From: a virus
Direction: 5' to 3' (one strand)
Length of the DNA stretch: 44,426 nt
Virus record (IMG/VR): IMGVR_UViG_3300031251_000045
Coordinates: 1 to 44,426 of that record
Part shown: piece after piece, positions 14,179-22,895 of the stretch
Numbering within the stretch: the first letter of the stretch is position 1
Layout: every line of letters starts with the position of its first letter
Program-made: the position numbers and the translations under genes
Notes under the pieces: generated by a model
The model's input: only the letters and a program-made list of their open reading frames with translations
Database searches by the model: none
What the model was told of the DNA's origin: nothing

Positions 14179-14552
14179 AAAAAATTTGAGAAATTCACCT
14201 CTAAGACAAACCACACAACTTGATACAAAGTCCCTATGTCCCCAGCAAATTCGATATCGACTACGCTGGGAGTAAGTTCAACGCCATTTTTTCTAACGCC
14301 ATTGACGATTTCAAGGACTAGATTCTCAAAGACATTTTCGTCGATGGTGGATGCTAAAATTTGAACGGCACGCACCATGTCCTGTTTTTGCTGATCTTCT
14401 GATTTTTCTGCTGATGTCGTCAAATACATCTGCGCAAAAACTGGCCCGAAAAGCTTTATTAGCCTAGCTTTCAATTTTAAAGCTCTTCGCGCTGGTAGTT
14501 GCGTGACCATGTAGGTCGCGCCTTCTATATTCTTTTCTTTAGTTTGAATCAT
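14070..14552 (-). CDS. Tail assembly chaperone (gpG-like)
   Basis: 160 residues in the zero frame. Features of DUF3383-phage chaperones: the ARRALKLKARLIKLFGPVFA helix, ILASTIDENVFENLVLEIVN, and the GTLYQVVWFVLEVNFSNFF segment just before the slip site. It should bind the tape measure during tube assembly, together with the minor frameshifted form. The last 35 residues after the slip are polar and unstructured. No strong ribosome site is visible beyond a weak GGAAGG. Confidence 0.75.
   Translation of the reverse strand: MIQTKEKNIEGATYMVTQLPARRALKLKARLIKLFGPVFAQMYLTTSAEKSEDQQKQDMVRAVQILASTIDENVFENLVLEIVNGVRKNGVELTPSVVDIEFAGDIGTLYQVVWFVLEVNFSNFFSMFGIGNQSEQAPIPKEDTRKTFTKTYAQNSQSGV
14177..14184 (-). 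promoter_or_regulatory. T TTT TTT programmed -1 frameshift site
   Basis: On the minus strand the zero-frame codons read AAT TTT TTT TCG, so the heptamer T TTT TTT is exactly in register for a tandem -1 slip into the frame that ends at 13939. The two frames overlap for 145 nt (14070-14214) and the site lies inside that overlap. The gene position between tube and tape measure is where such frameshifts occur in tailed phages. I did not identify a clear downstream pseudoknot by eye. Confidence 0.75.
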
Positions 14553-14575
14553 ATAACCTTCCCAGTTAATTCAAA

Positions 14576-15007
14576 TTATGTGTTTGAGTTAGAGCCTACA
14601 AACATGTCGGCCTCGCTCAGAGAGAATGTCCATTGACGATCTGTGATGGCTTTGTCGAATGTCGAATTTGCATATTGATTTACCCATGCTGTCGCGGAGA
14701 AGTAAACCGAATTCCCAGACAGGTCTTTTACCAACACAGGGAAAATACCAGCGTTTGACGCTTCGTCTGCAGCCATTAATGCCGAAAGAATATCATTGCT
14801 GGGACTCGACTGTTTCAACGTCAAAGTCATCGTTCCAGAAAAATTGTTGGTTTTACCACGAGTAACCAACCCATCAGCCCCAACTACCATCGTCCAAGTT
14901 GGTTCGTTTCTGTCTATCTCCAAAAAAGTTCCATCGGAAAAACCCGACATTGGTACGCCTGCAATTGTCACGATTACCTGTTTAGGATCGTAGGTTCTTA
15001 CGCTCAT
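14576..15007 (-). CDS. Tail tube protein (DUF3277-like)
   Basis: 143 residues. The opening YDPKQVIVTIAGVPMSGFSD and the DGLVTRGKTNNFSGTMTLTL stretch are typical of the DUF3277 inner-tube family (same fold as Hcp and gpV tubes). It lies directly after the sheath gene. GGAGA precedes the ATG. Hexameric rings of this protein should stack around the tape measure. Confidence 0.9.
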   Translation of the reverse strand: MSVRTYDPKQVIVTIAGVPMSGFSDGTFLEIDRNEPTWTMVVGADGLVTRGKTNNFSGTMTLTLKQSSPSNDILSALMAADEASNAGIFPVLVKDLSGNSVYFSATAWVNQYANSTFDKAITDRQWTFSLSEADMFVGSNSNT

Positions 15008-15040
15008 TTTTTTTCTCCTTGTAAATCCGCTTTACATTCG

Positions 15041-17257
15041 TCAAACGGATACGGTTCCCGTGATATTTACTGCTTGAATTGCGCCTGCTAGTGTCGCTGT
15101 AAAGCTTACACCGTTAAGAACGCGAGCAGCTTTGTCTTCTGGCGAGACACTAGACGCTAGAGGCACGATTACATTGTAGGCTGGATCTTGTGCTATGAAT
15201 CCATTGGTAACTCCTAGATCCAAGGCTCTGCGAATTTGCGCCTCGATAGCTGTAATCCCAGAATCCGTGTAGGGGACTTTAGGATTCAAAATCAAGGTGT
15301 TGTAAACGTAGGTTTGAATTGTCGAAGTCAACCAGTCAACTCCACGGACAACGTCAATGTATTCCCCGGCTGCAACAGTACCTTTTTGTGTTATTCCAAA
15401 ACCTCCGATAAACTCGTAGGTGTTGCAACCCTTTCCAAAAGCATTATCTTCTTGAGTCGCATCCAAATCCGATTCCGAAATCGAAGCTAGCTGTTTAAAC
15501 ATCCAAGTTTCGCTTCCGGGGGTTAAAGGCAAGCAAACTCCAAACCACGCACATTCCGGATAATCGGTAGCTGCATCTTCATTAAAAAGCACAAAGCTAC
15601 GCACATAACCAGCGTTAGCAAATATTGCTGCGACAGAGGTAGAGTCGTAGCCGTCTCCGCTTCCAAGAGGTTTATTGATTATGTTTGGATCATTCGATGC
15701 TGTACCGAAAATCTTGATTTGAGTTTCGATCCAAGCTGCGATCGCTTGAACCGTTGCTGAGGTTCTGTCGGTACAAGCTAGAGCGTACCAGTCATCATTG
15801 ACATCCTGTATGTCCTGTAGGTCTGTAACAACGCTTCCGCTCGGAGTGTATGGCCCGATAATCAATCCTTTCTGGATTACCATGATATCCGCAGGGAATA
15901 CTTGCAATCTGAAAGGATCTGAAGGCACGACCGCGTTCAATTCAAAGCTTCCATTTCCGTTGTCTTCTGCTGTGACAACACCATTAATCGGGTTTTCTAT
16001 AGTCACACCTTGCTGATTTACATAGGTTGACGAGTTAATCAACGCAACCAATCCGGCAGCAACTTGAAGAGAGGTCGAAACATTTGAAGGCGCAGAATAA
16101 ACAAAGGTATACCCTTCAATTTTTACATTGTAGGCTGCTGAAGGCACAACTTGCGTAATTACCACTCTGGCATTGGTTGGATTTGCGATGTTTGTGCTGA
16201 CGGCTACCGTGTAAGGCACGCCAGAAACGTTGGCTGTTATCGAGAAGGTAGCACTTGGAGGTGAAACGATCGCGGCAGTAACGCCTAAGCTAGCACCATT
16301 AATCGCTTCCACTAACGCTTCTGCGATAACATCTCCTAGATTGTAATTCACGATTGTTGCCGTGGCTTGAGAAACTCCAAGAGTAACGGTAAAGAAGTCG
16401 ATGACGCAAGCGTCCGCAGCGTCAGTTCTAACCGTTATGACATGGTTTCCTGAACCAGATACAACAGCGGATGAGACATTCGGCATCAACGCGATTGCAT
16501 TGGCAATGGCTGTCATGGTTGCAAGATTACTTGAAGCATAAACAAATCCACCTTCAGAGATCGTTGCCGTTGGAGCAGATCCTCCAGTTGTGACCGCGCT
16601 GTTAACGGTGTTATTGCCTGGGTTTGTGAAGACAACGGTTACTTTGCTTGTTCCATCTGAAGTGGCACTCGTAACGCCAGAAACACCGGAGATAGCTGTT
16701 GCAATGTCTGCTAAAGTTTGAGTGTTGGATGTGTTGTAAGGCACGGCAGACAACGAAACTCCATTCACTGTTACGATTGTCGATGTACCGGAAGTAAATG
16801 AAGTGCTAAAAGCTATCACGCTGGTCACTGTACCTACGATTGTTCCATTGAGTGAAACGTTGATTCGATTGTTTGTGATCAAATCTCCACTCAAAGTCAC
16901 GACTGATTGCTGAAAAAGATCAGCAGAATTTACCTGAAGATTTGTGTCGTTTATTGTGACATTATAAAGTTGGGACGGCATAGGTGTTTCCACGGAAACA
17001 TCGACTGAATCCACCGTTCTTCTTCCAATGTAGATATAGGGGGGGGTGACAGGCTGAGAGAATAAATCCTGCGCAGCGATGTATTCAGGGTCGTAAGGTT
17101 CGAAATCCGCAGCAACACCCTGCATGTTTTTATATTTACGGATAAGATCGTTCCAATTCTTGTTCGTCCCTAGGATCATGGGGATACCAAAGCCCATTGC
17201 CGAAACAGACTGGGTCTGTCTGGTGATTTGTACGTTTACGATATCGCTTAAAGGCAT
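15041..17257 (-). CDS. Tail sheath protein (DUF3383-like), enlarged by tandem beta modules
   Basis: 738 residues, several hundred more than usual DUF3383 sheaths. Residues 1-125 (IVNVQITRQTQSVSAMGFGI, PEYIAAQDLFSQPVTPPYIY) and 465-738 (DWYALACTDRTSATVQAIAA, AGEYIDVVRGVDWLTSTIQ, GFIAQDPAYNVIVP) are the sheath core. Residues about 120-455 hold several tandem beta-rich segments; one (IVTVNGVSLSAVPYNTSNTQ, TLADIATAISG) repeats in the J, cement and neck proteins. These additions should project outward, away from the tube. AGGAGG precedes the ATG. Confidence 0.85.
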   Translation of the reverse strand: MPLSDIVNVQITRQTQSVSAMGFGIPMILGTNKNWNDLIRKYKNMQGVAADFEPYDPEYIAAQDLFSQPVTPPYIYIGRRTVDSVDVSVETPMPSQLYNVTINDTNLQVNSADLFQQSVVTLSGDLITNNRINVSLNGTIVGTVTSVIAFSTSFTSGTSTIVTVNGVSLSAVPYNTSNTQTLADIATAISGVSGVTSATSDGTSKVTVVFTNPGNNTVNSAVTTGGSAPTATISEGGFVYASSNLATMTAIANAIALMPNVSSAVVSGSGNHVITVRTDAADACVIDFFTVTLGVSQATATIVNYNLGDVIAEALVEAINGASLGVTAAIVSPPSATFSITANVSGVPYTVAVSTNIANPTNARVVITQVVPSAAYNVKIEGYTFVYSAPSNVSTSLQVAAGLVALINSSTYVNQQGVTIENPINGVVTAEDNGNGSFELNAVVPSDPFRLQVFPADIMVIQKGLIIGPYTPSGSVVTDLQDIQDVNDDWYALACTDRTSATVQAIAAWIETQIKIFGTASNDPNIINKPLGSGDGYDSTSVAAIFANAGYVRSFVLFNEDAATDYPECAWFGVCLPLTPGSETWMFKQLASISESDLDATQEDNAFGKGCNTYEFIGGFGITQKGTVAAGEYIDVVRGVDWLTSTIQTYVYNTLILNPKVPYTDSGITAIEAQIRRALDLGVTNGFIAQDPAYNVIVPLASSVSPEDKAARVLNGVSFTATLAGAIQAVNITGTVSV

Positions 17258-17266
17258 TTTATCCTC

Positions 17267-17806
17267 CTAAGATGGTGGGATGGTTTGAGTTTCATTGTAC
17301 ACGACGACATTCGCAGGATTGTAAATCGTCTCCTGAATGTTGACTGTGTCGATGACACCTAGAGTATCTGTGTAGACATCAGCAATTCGCAACAAGATGT
17401 CAAAACTCGCTCTTTGCTCATATCTTGAATCAACTAATTCTGTGACATCATTGATGGCAAACCAGTTCGCGAATACGATTCCAACTGCTCGCAGACTATC
17501 TAAAACCGTCTGTTTTTGCAATGATGTTCTTAAATTATTTAATATAGTGACTGGATCTCCTCCATAAGCTTGCGCCTGAACAGTGAATTCTCGGTCACCT
17601 ACCATTTGAGAAACACCGGAGTCATCCGTGGGGTCTTGAATCCAGTCCCACCCGATCTGTGTAACGGTAGAAATATAAAGACTGACGTAATCCACTGTAG
17701 GTCTTGGCGCGTTGGGATAAAGCCAGATCACAGGCATCCCAGAAGGAATATTGGCAATTGCCCAGTTATAAAGATTTGTCCTTACAGTATTGAAGTTTAT
17801 GCTCAT
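17267..17806 (-). CDS. Tail terminator / neck protein
   Basis: 179 residues from the ATG at 17806, which overlaps the previous stop (ATGA) and has GGAG close by; an upstream in-frame start at 17887 would intrude deep into the neighbour. The pattern IPSGMPVIWLYPNAPRPTVD, YVSLYISTVTQIGW and REFTVQAQAYGGDPVTILNN is that of the neck terminator proteins encoded just before sheath genes in DUF3383 phages. It probably caps the tube and joins tail to head. Family call by position and motif. Confidence 0.7.
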   Translation of the reverse strand: MSINFNTVRTNLYNWAIANIPSGMPVIWLYPNAPRPTVDYVSLYISTVTQIGWDWIQDPTDDSGVSQMVGDREFTVQAQAYGGDPVTILNNLRTSLQKQTVLDSLRAVGIVFANWFAINDVTELVDSRYEQRASFDILLRIADVYTDTLGVIDTVNIQETIYNPANVVVYNETQTIPPS

Positions 17807-18480
17807 AAAACTCCGGGGAGTGGTTGAAGTCTCATGGCTATGTACTTGAAGTGATTTGTGATATTGAAATTGGCATTGTTTTGCCATTCTAAAACTTGAA
17901 TCACTTCGAAAACGATGCCTGTGAATTTATCTGAAAGTATTGTCACCTGATCAGGATTTTGTGTTGTCACTGCATTAATTTCGGTAGAGGTGTACATTTT
18001 ATACGTTTCTTGATCCCTACGGCCTTCAGGTACTAACATAACGTCTTTACCTTTTGTGGGTTGGACGCTTGCTGTCGCGTTGATGATATACGGTGAATTG
18101 AGTATGTTGACAGTAGGTTGTGTCAATCCGGATGTGACATTAAAAACTGTCACAACTGACAGGTTTGGTTCTACCGGAATGATAGTTATCGTTAGCAAAT
18201 CGTTAGAAATATCGACCTGATCTATATTCGGTTGAGCCAATATTGCTGCTCGAATCAACGCCATCGTTATTGCAGCATTTGTCGTGAAAGTAATCGGAGT
18301 CAAGGCCACAGAATTAAGCGTGATATTGACCACATTGCCACTAACCAACACACTAGATAAAGTAATCTGGCTTCCCTCTTGCCACACTCCATTTAAGTAA
18401 AACCCTTGTGTAAAACGCCTGATTTGAATCGGTGTCCTAAATACTTCGAAAGGTGAAAGGGGTTCGATTGGAGGTATCAT
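17803..18480 (-). CDS. Neck/connector protein carrying the shared beta module
   Basis: 225 residues. Both ends belong to one phage neck family: SPFEVFRTPIQIRRFTQGFY with VWQEG (residues 9-36), then ATASVQPTKGKDVMLVPEGR, MYTSTEINAV and EVIQVLEWQNNANFNITNHF (about 135-215). Residues about 40-127 interrupt it with a segment (NITLNSVALTPITFTTNAAI, then IRAAILAQPNIDQVD) matching the repeated module of the sheath, J and cement proteins. Start and stop overlap both neighbours by 4 bp (ATGA). Family function assigned mainly by position. Confidence 0.65.
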   Translation of the reverse strand: MIPPIEPLSPFEVFRTPIQIRRFTQGFYLNGVWQEGSQITLSSVLVSGNVVNITLNSVALTPITFTTNAAITMALIRAAILAQPNIDQVDISNDLLTITIIPVEPNLSVVTVFNVTSGLTQPTVNILNSPYIINATASVQPTKGKDVMLVPEGRRDQETYKMYTSTEINAVTTQNPDQVTILSDKFTGIVFEVIQVLEWQNNANFNITNHFKYIAMRLQPLPGVL

Positions 18481-18962
18481 GGCATCACAACTTTGTGTCT
18501 GACTGACTGAACCATTTGGCCAAAATCAATCAGAGGTTTACTACTCTTCTTACGAGCTATCGTTCTTGGAGAGTTGGGAGGCTGATGAATGGCTCGGATC
18601 TTTTGTTGGATCAAACCAACGGCAAAAATCCCTATTGAATTCAACGACCTTTTGACTGTTGAAGCATCTCCTAAAACTTTTTCGTATTCGTTATCAATAA
18701 ATTCTTGGATCAAACCTCTATTCTCATCGAAGCTCGTCCTCATAAACGGTCTTGCTGGGATGTATTTAGTCCCGAATTCATTTTCAGCTGCGATCTGAGC
18801 CATATTCTTTCCGGGTGCTTTACGTCTATTCCCTTTCACTTGAGATTTGGTAACGGTTCCTTCTTGGAAACCCACCAACACGAAAGAGTTAGACATTTCC
18901 TCAATTTTGGCTAATTGTTGATCCATTAGCCTTCTGTTATCCAGTATTGAGGATCTAGCCAT
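18477..18962 (-). CDS. HK97 gp10-like head-tail joining protein
   Basis: 161 residues. FVLVGFQEGT (27-36), MAQIAAENEFGTKYIPARPF (54-73) with FMRTSFDENR, and PPNSPRTIARKKSSKPLIDF (127-146) match the HK97 gp10-like / tail completion group. It should help attach the neck to the tail. Begins right after the stop of the DUF4054-like gene and overlaps the neck gene (ATGA). Confidence 0.75.
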   Translation of the reverse strand: MARSSILDNRRLMDQQLAKIEEMSNSFVLVGFQEGTVTKSQVKGNRRKAPGKNMAQIAAENEFGTKYIPARPFMRTSFDENRGLIQEFIDNEYEKVLGDASTVKRSLNSIGIFAVGLIQQKIRAIHQPPNSPRTIARKKSSKPLIDFGQMVQSVRHKVVMP

Positions 18963-19427
18963 TTAACAACCACAGCCACAGCCACCACCGCCGGAATAGT
19001 ACCCACCGTACCCTCCACAGCACCCTGATGTGACTGGCATATTTTGAATGACACCCCCTAAGATCACAGGGAGATTAGTCACTGTGCTTCCGAGAGTGGT
19101 TCTTCTCACTAGATCGAGATAGCTACGACCGTATGGAGTCAACGCAAGAGCTTCCATATCTGCAGAGACATTATATCCGAGAGCTAGATCGCCCTCGGAT
19201 ATATTGTTCAGAACACCAATATTAGGGTTAGCAGCTAAAGTCAGATAATGAGCCATCAAAAACGCGAACACAGACACACCGCAGCAGGAGAGAAACTGAG
19301 CGTTCACTTGGCAAGAAACCAAAGTATAGAGCGTATTAAGGTACGCCAGTCGATCAGTATCTTCCGTGTAAAACTGAGGTGCATAAACGAACAGCGCACT
19401 AATGACAGTATTTGCTGAAATCTGCAT
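18963..19427 (-). CDS. DUF4054-like head-tail connector with Gly/Cys-rich tail
   Basis: 154 residues. Residues 1-110 fit the DUF4054 helical connector family (FYTEDTDRLAYLNTLYTLVS, LMAHYLTLAANPN, then YGRSYLDLVRRTTLG). The final 20 residues are unusual, GCCGGYGGYYSGG followed by GGCGCGC, with five Cys and many Gly. I know no DUF4054 protein with such an end. It could bind metal or form disulfides at the neck. It follows the capsid genes as expected. Confidence 0.75.
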   Translation of the reverse strand: MQISANTVISALFVYAPQFYTEDTDRLAYLNTLYTLVSCQVNAQFLSCCGVSVFAFLMAHYLTLAANPNIGVLNNISEGDLALGYNVSADMEALALTPYGRSYLDLVRRTTLGSTVTNLPVILGGVIQNMPVTSGCCGGYGGYYSGGGGCGCGC

Positions 19428-19434
19428 ACATCAC

Positions 19435-19803
19435 CTAATTAAAATGTTCTGCTTCTTCTTTAGCTTTTGCAGGATGACGAATCTTATCAAGCTGGTCTGA
19501 CGCAGCTCGAACGACTTTATCCCTACCATCTGTATCAATGATTTTCTTCAATAGCTTGGTATCGAAAATTTGAGGAATGTGTTTAAGCATATCCTGAACT
19601 GTTCTTTTACCGTCTTTGTCTACATTTTCGTGCATTATCTGCACTAAAGTTAGATCCATTCTTGCTTTGAAAAGAGGATGAGCCTTCATTATCTGAAGTT
19701 TGTCATCTTCAATTTCATTGATTCCGGGCAAGAGGCGAGCGATCTCGCCCCCTGCCATTACAACGCCTAGGATGTTTTTCCCAGTATAACTCACTAGTGC
19801 CAT
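19435..19803 (-). CDS. Small head-region protein of unknown function
   Basis: 122 residues from the ATG at 19803, with GAAGG at 9 nt; an upstream ATG at 19821 would overlap the capsid gene. The beginning MALVSYTGKNILGVVMAGG looks like a short beta hairpin, followed by a helical region rich in Lys and Asp. Encoded between the major capsid and the connector, so it is probably a minor head or assembly protein. No family named. Confidence 0.6.
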   Translation of the reverse strand: MALVSYTGKNILGVVMAGGEIARLLPGINEIEDDKLQIMKAHPLFKARMDLTLVQIMHENVDKDGKRTVQDMLKHIPQIFDTKLLKKIIDTDGRDKVVRAASDQLDKIRHPAKAKEEAEHFN

Positions 19804-19804
19804 G

Positions 19805-20752
19805 TTAGATACCTTCTCCAAATGCTAATGAAAGTGGATAATATGTGATAATCCCACCATAACGAGACTCGCAAGGAACTACAAATTCAAGCCCACGTTC
19901 CTGCGGAGGATACTGCGTGAATGGCATTGGAATTTCCATGGTAAGTTTGTCAGGGTTCTTATCGTAGACGATGAACATATCTGTTCCTTGACCGCCGGAT
20001 GGAGGTTGAATACCTGCACCAGTCAGCTCAGGTACCCAGTCAACTGTTGTGATGAATGGGTTGTTCTGGATAAAATATTCAAGGATCGTCGTATCGCTTG
20101 TCGTACTTCTTGGAGTCGACGCGATCAGAGTATACTGTTGCACAGGCAACAATACGGTGTTTGGCATTTCAACGCCTTTTGTCAATTGGACGATCGAGTT
20201 GGTGATCTGGTTAAGATCGCGCAAAACTTGATCTGGTGTCTTACTTGTCCAAAGTGTTGAAGAGCCAGTCCCATCAGCAGGGACTAAGTATGCCGGAATA
20301 TTCGGAGTATTGATTATCCCCAGAATATTGTAGGTGGCATTACCAAACCAAGCCAAGTGGTTGATCTGCTGGTCGTTCGCGCGTCTGGCTGCGTTTGCTT
20401 GTCTTTGTGTTAAAGAACGGCCTACGTAAACAGCTGCACGAATCTCTTGGACGGAGTAACCATAGGAGCAACCAATTGATTTAACTTGGGTTGTGTATTC
20501 TTTACCGCGAATGTCGGCTCTTGGGAGATCATCAGCATAGGACTCGATGACTCTTGCAAGACCGACCTCTTCGAATTGGGCGTACGTGATAGCCTGCGCG
20601 CCTTCCCCAGCTTCTGTGCTGATCGGAATGTGCTTGAAAGCTTTCATTTCTGGAAATTCAATGTCGTATGATTTCGACTTGATGTATTCCAATTCCCGCG
20701 CAAAGAAGAATGTCTCGTTCGCGTCGAGTTTTGTTGTGATAATCTTATCCAT
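19805..20752 (-). CDS. Major capsid protein (DUF2184-like, HK97 fold)
   Basis: 315 residues. Typical DUF2184 capsid features: an N-terminal arm with ELEYIKSKSYDIEFPEMKAF, YAQFEEVGLARVIESYADDL, the YSVQEIRAAVYVGRSLTQRQ helix, HLAWFGNATYNILGIINTPN, and the C-terminal PPQERGLEFVVPCESRYGG strand. Size fits the family. Encoded after the cement gene; GAGGAGA precedes the ATG. Expected to assemble on the scaffold part of the protein encoded at 21552-22895. Confidence 0.9.
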   Translation of the reverse strand: MDKIITTKLDANETFFFARELEYIKSKSYDIEFPEMKAFKHIPISTEAGEGAQAITYAQFEEVGLARVIESYADDLPRADIRGKEYTTQVKSIGCSYGYSVQEIRAAVYVGRSLTQRQANAARRANDQQINHLAWFGNATYNILGIINTPNIPAYLVPADGTGSSTLWTSKTPDQVLRDLNQITNSIVQLTKGVEMPNTVLLPVQQYTLIASTPRSTTSDTTILEYFIQNNPFITTVDWVPELTGAGIQPPSGGQGTDMFIVYDKNPDKLTMEIPMPFTQYPPQERGLEFVVPCESRYGGIITYYPLSLAFGEGI

Positions 20753-20763
20753 TTTTTCTCCTC

Positions 20764-21549
20764 TTACGGTTGGTTGACTTCAAGAACGGCCAAGTTTCCA
20801 GCAGTCGCACTAGTGATCCAACGGATACCAGTTGTGGAAGCCAACAGGATGGCATTACCACCATCTGAATCTGACCGGAATGAACCGACTTGAGGATTGC
20901 TCATAGTTGGAACGATTCTCCAGTAAACTGGACTGTCTGATGTGACGTTGTTTTCAGCCGTTACATAGATGCGTCCTCTCGTAAGAGTTGACACTGCATC
21001 TCCGATAAAGTAGGGAGCAGCACCTGCTGAGCCTTGTGGCCCATAAAGGTTCATCTTGTTTTGAATGTAAACAGACACGCCATAAAACACGTTGTCGTTG
21101 GAATATGTAGGTGTCCAAGTTGGCTGACCCGATCCTGCGGTTGTGACAAATGTCGCGGTTACCGCAAACCCTTGCGAGGCGGTAATCGTGATTGTGTCAG
21201 TACCGTTAGAAACAGCCGATGCGATCAAAGGCTGAGCAGCAATTAAAGCTGCAATCGCTGTCAGGGTAGCTGCATTGCTTGTTGCGTAAACTACAGGGGT
21301 CAACGCAATACCATTCAATGTCACCACCGTGCTGTTTGACGCAATCAAAGCTGTAGAAGCTTGAACGGCGACAATATCTTGGTGTGGTAAACGGACTTGA
21401 AGATCTTGCCCGATTACTTTTGCTACGCCTATACCTACTGGGATATTCTCCACAGAAGCGACAGGCGATAGAACGTTGTTAAAGCCAATGTCATAAAGCT
21501 CACCAGCTGAACCAATGCTCATGAAAAAATTATATGATGTTTGTGGCAT
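20764..21549 (-). CDS. Capsid cement/decoration protein with inserted beta module
   Basis: 261 residues. The first 60 residues (SYNFFMSIGSAGELYDIGFN, VASVENIPVGIGVAKV) and the last 110 (NVFYGVSVYIQNKMNLYGPQ, RGRIYVTAENNVTSDSPVYW) resemble cement proteins encoded just before DUF2184 capsids, which are normally about 150-170 residues. Residues about 62-148 (21106-21366) are an insertion with TVVTLNGIALTPVVYATSNA and TLTAIAALIAAQPLI, the same type seen in the sheath, J and neck proteins. The insertion should display on the capsid surface. Confidence 0.7.
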   Translation of the reverse strand: MPQTSYNFFMSIGSAGELYDIGFNNVLSPVASVENIPVGIGVAKVIGQDLQVRLPHQDIVAVQASTALIASNSTVVTLNGIALTPVVYATSNAATLTAIAALIAAQPLIASAVSNGTDTITITASQGFAVTATFVTTAGSGQPTWTPTYSNDNVFYGVSVYIQNKMNLYGPQGSAGAAPYFIGDAVSTLTRGRIYVTAENNVTSDSPVYWRIVPTMSNPQVGSFRSDSDGGNAILLASTTGIRWITSATAGNLAVLEVNQP

Positions 21550-21551
21550 AG

Positions 21552-22895
21552 TTATTTCCCCTTCGGTTTGTAGGCATTTAGTTGTCTACGAATCATGTTT
21601 TTCCGTGCAGCTACCTGATCAGCTCCGTCTTTCTCAGCATCACCGTCCATTTTCATGGAAGTTGGTGTTGCGATGACTTTTACTCCGGGAAGGTCTTCAC
21701 ACACAGAATCGAATCTTGCATTGATGTAAGTTTCGCTGCGCCCTTGCAATTGTGCTTGAGGCTGAATTGCCAAGATTAAACGTTGCTTAATCTCTAGGTC
21801 GCTCATTCCATCCATTCTTGCAATGGCTGTTTTGTCCAGATAACGCTCTGAGAGCTTCTCTAGTTTAACTCTTTCTTTCACCCGACGAGACACTTCCGCT
21901 CCATCCACTTTTGCGATGTGCGGTAGGTCGTGCGGATAATGTTCATTTTTGGGTGACATCACGGCATGATTCTCCATGTTGGTGGGTTTTTCATAATCTC
22001 TCACATGGGACTGCATCCCATACGTATCTATAGGGTCTTTCTCTTCTTTCCCTTTAGCTCCAATCTCATCATTTTCGAGTGGATGGTGAACGGCTTCTGG
22101 ATCGTGGTGATCTTTGTCTCTTAGACTGTCACGCTCGGCCATCATTTTCTCGTGCGAATCTTTCAATGCCATGTGTTCACTCATGAGTCCCTCATGAGCT
22201 TTTTTCAACTCATCGTGCTTTCTCATAAGCCCCTCAATGCCTTCTGCGGCATCATCTTCGAGCATATACTCCTCAGCATCGACCTTAACTTTTCTCATTT
22301 TCTTGTTAGCCACTTCGGCCTCCTCTTTTAAAATTTGCTCTGCATCCTGTCCGTCGAGCGAAATACGCGCTTCCGGTCCTGCCCTTGCTTCGTCCACTAA
22401 CGCCAAATGGTTGTAGCGGATATTGGTTTGACGGAATTCGTAAGGCTCCCCAAAATACATTCCAGAATCAGGTATGAGGTCGGTGGTGTAACCTAGGGAA
22501 AGCTCATTCTTTTTTTTACCTACAATTTCCTCTACTGTTCCCTTGTCAGTAATGACTAGATTGGCTATGATGTACGGCAACTCTTGTTCGACTGTCTCTC
22601 CGGTGTATCCAACGGATAATCTTTTGGAATTATCAGCGGTGACTAGGCGTTCGGGAGGGTGACCATTAACTACAGGAATCATACGCATGGAAAGCAAACT
22701 ATCAGGCTGCAAGACGTCATCGGGATGTCGCAGTTCTTTACGAATCGTGCCATCGGCATTTTTATACATAAAAACACCGCAGCGAGTGACGATGGATCGG
22801 GATTTGATATAACCCTCTGGGGTTAGATCAGCTTCGCCCCTGACGATCCCTTTGTCGTACCTAGCGAGATTGGTAAGTGTCATACTTCTTTGCAT
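21552..22895 (-). CDS. DUF2213 prohead protease-scaffold fusion
   Basis: 447 residues. The N-terminal 175 residues are DUF2213: GVFMYKNADGTIRKELRHPD, SMRMIPVVNGHPPE, ELSLGYTTDL, NIRYNHLALVDEARAG. The conserved His and Ser around residues 80-170 are candidates for protease catalysis. Residues 190-270 form a long charged coiled coil, and the rest is a basic helical end, as expected of a scaffold consumed during maturation. The start has GAAGG at 5-6 nt. It overlaps the upstream gene by 35 nt. Confidence 0.8.
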   Translation of the reverse strand: MQRSMTLTNLARYDKGIVRGEADLTPEGYIKSRSIVTRCGVFMYKNADGTIRKELRHPDDVLQPDSLLSMRMIPVVNGHPPERLVTADNSKRLSVGYTGETVEQELPYIIANLVITDKGTVEEIVGKKKNELSLGYTTDLIPDSGMYFGEPYEFRQTNIRYNHLALVDEARAGPEARISLDGQDAEQILKEEAEVANKKMRKVKVDAEEYMLEDDAAEGIEGLMRKHDELKKAHEGLMSEHMALKDSHEKMMAERDSLRDKDHHDPEAVHHPLENDEIGAKGKEEKDPIDTYGMQSHVRDYEKPTNMENHAVMSPKNEHYPHDLPHIAKVDGAEVSRRVKERVKLEKLSERYLDKTAIARMDGMSDLEIKQRLILAIQPQAQLQGRSETYINARFDSVCEDLPGVKVIATPTSMKMDGDAEKDGADQVAARKNMIRRQLNAYKPKGK

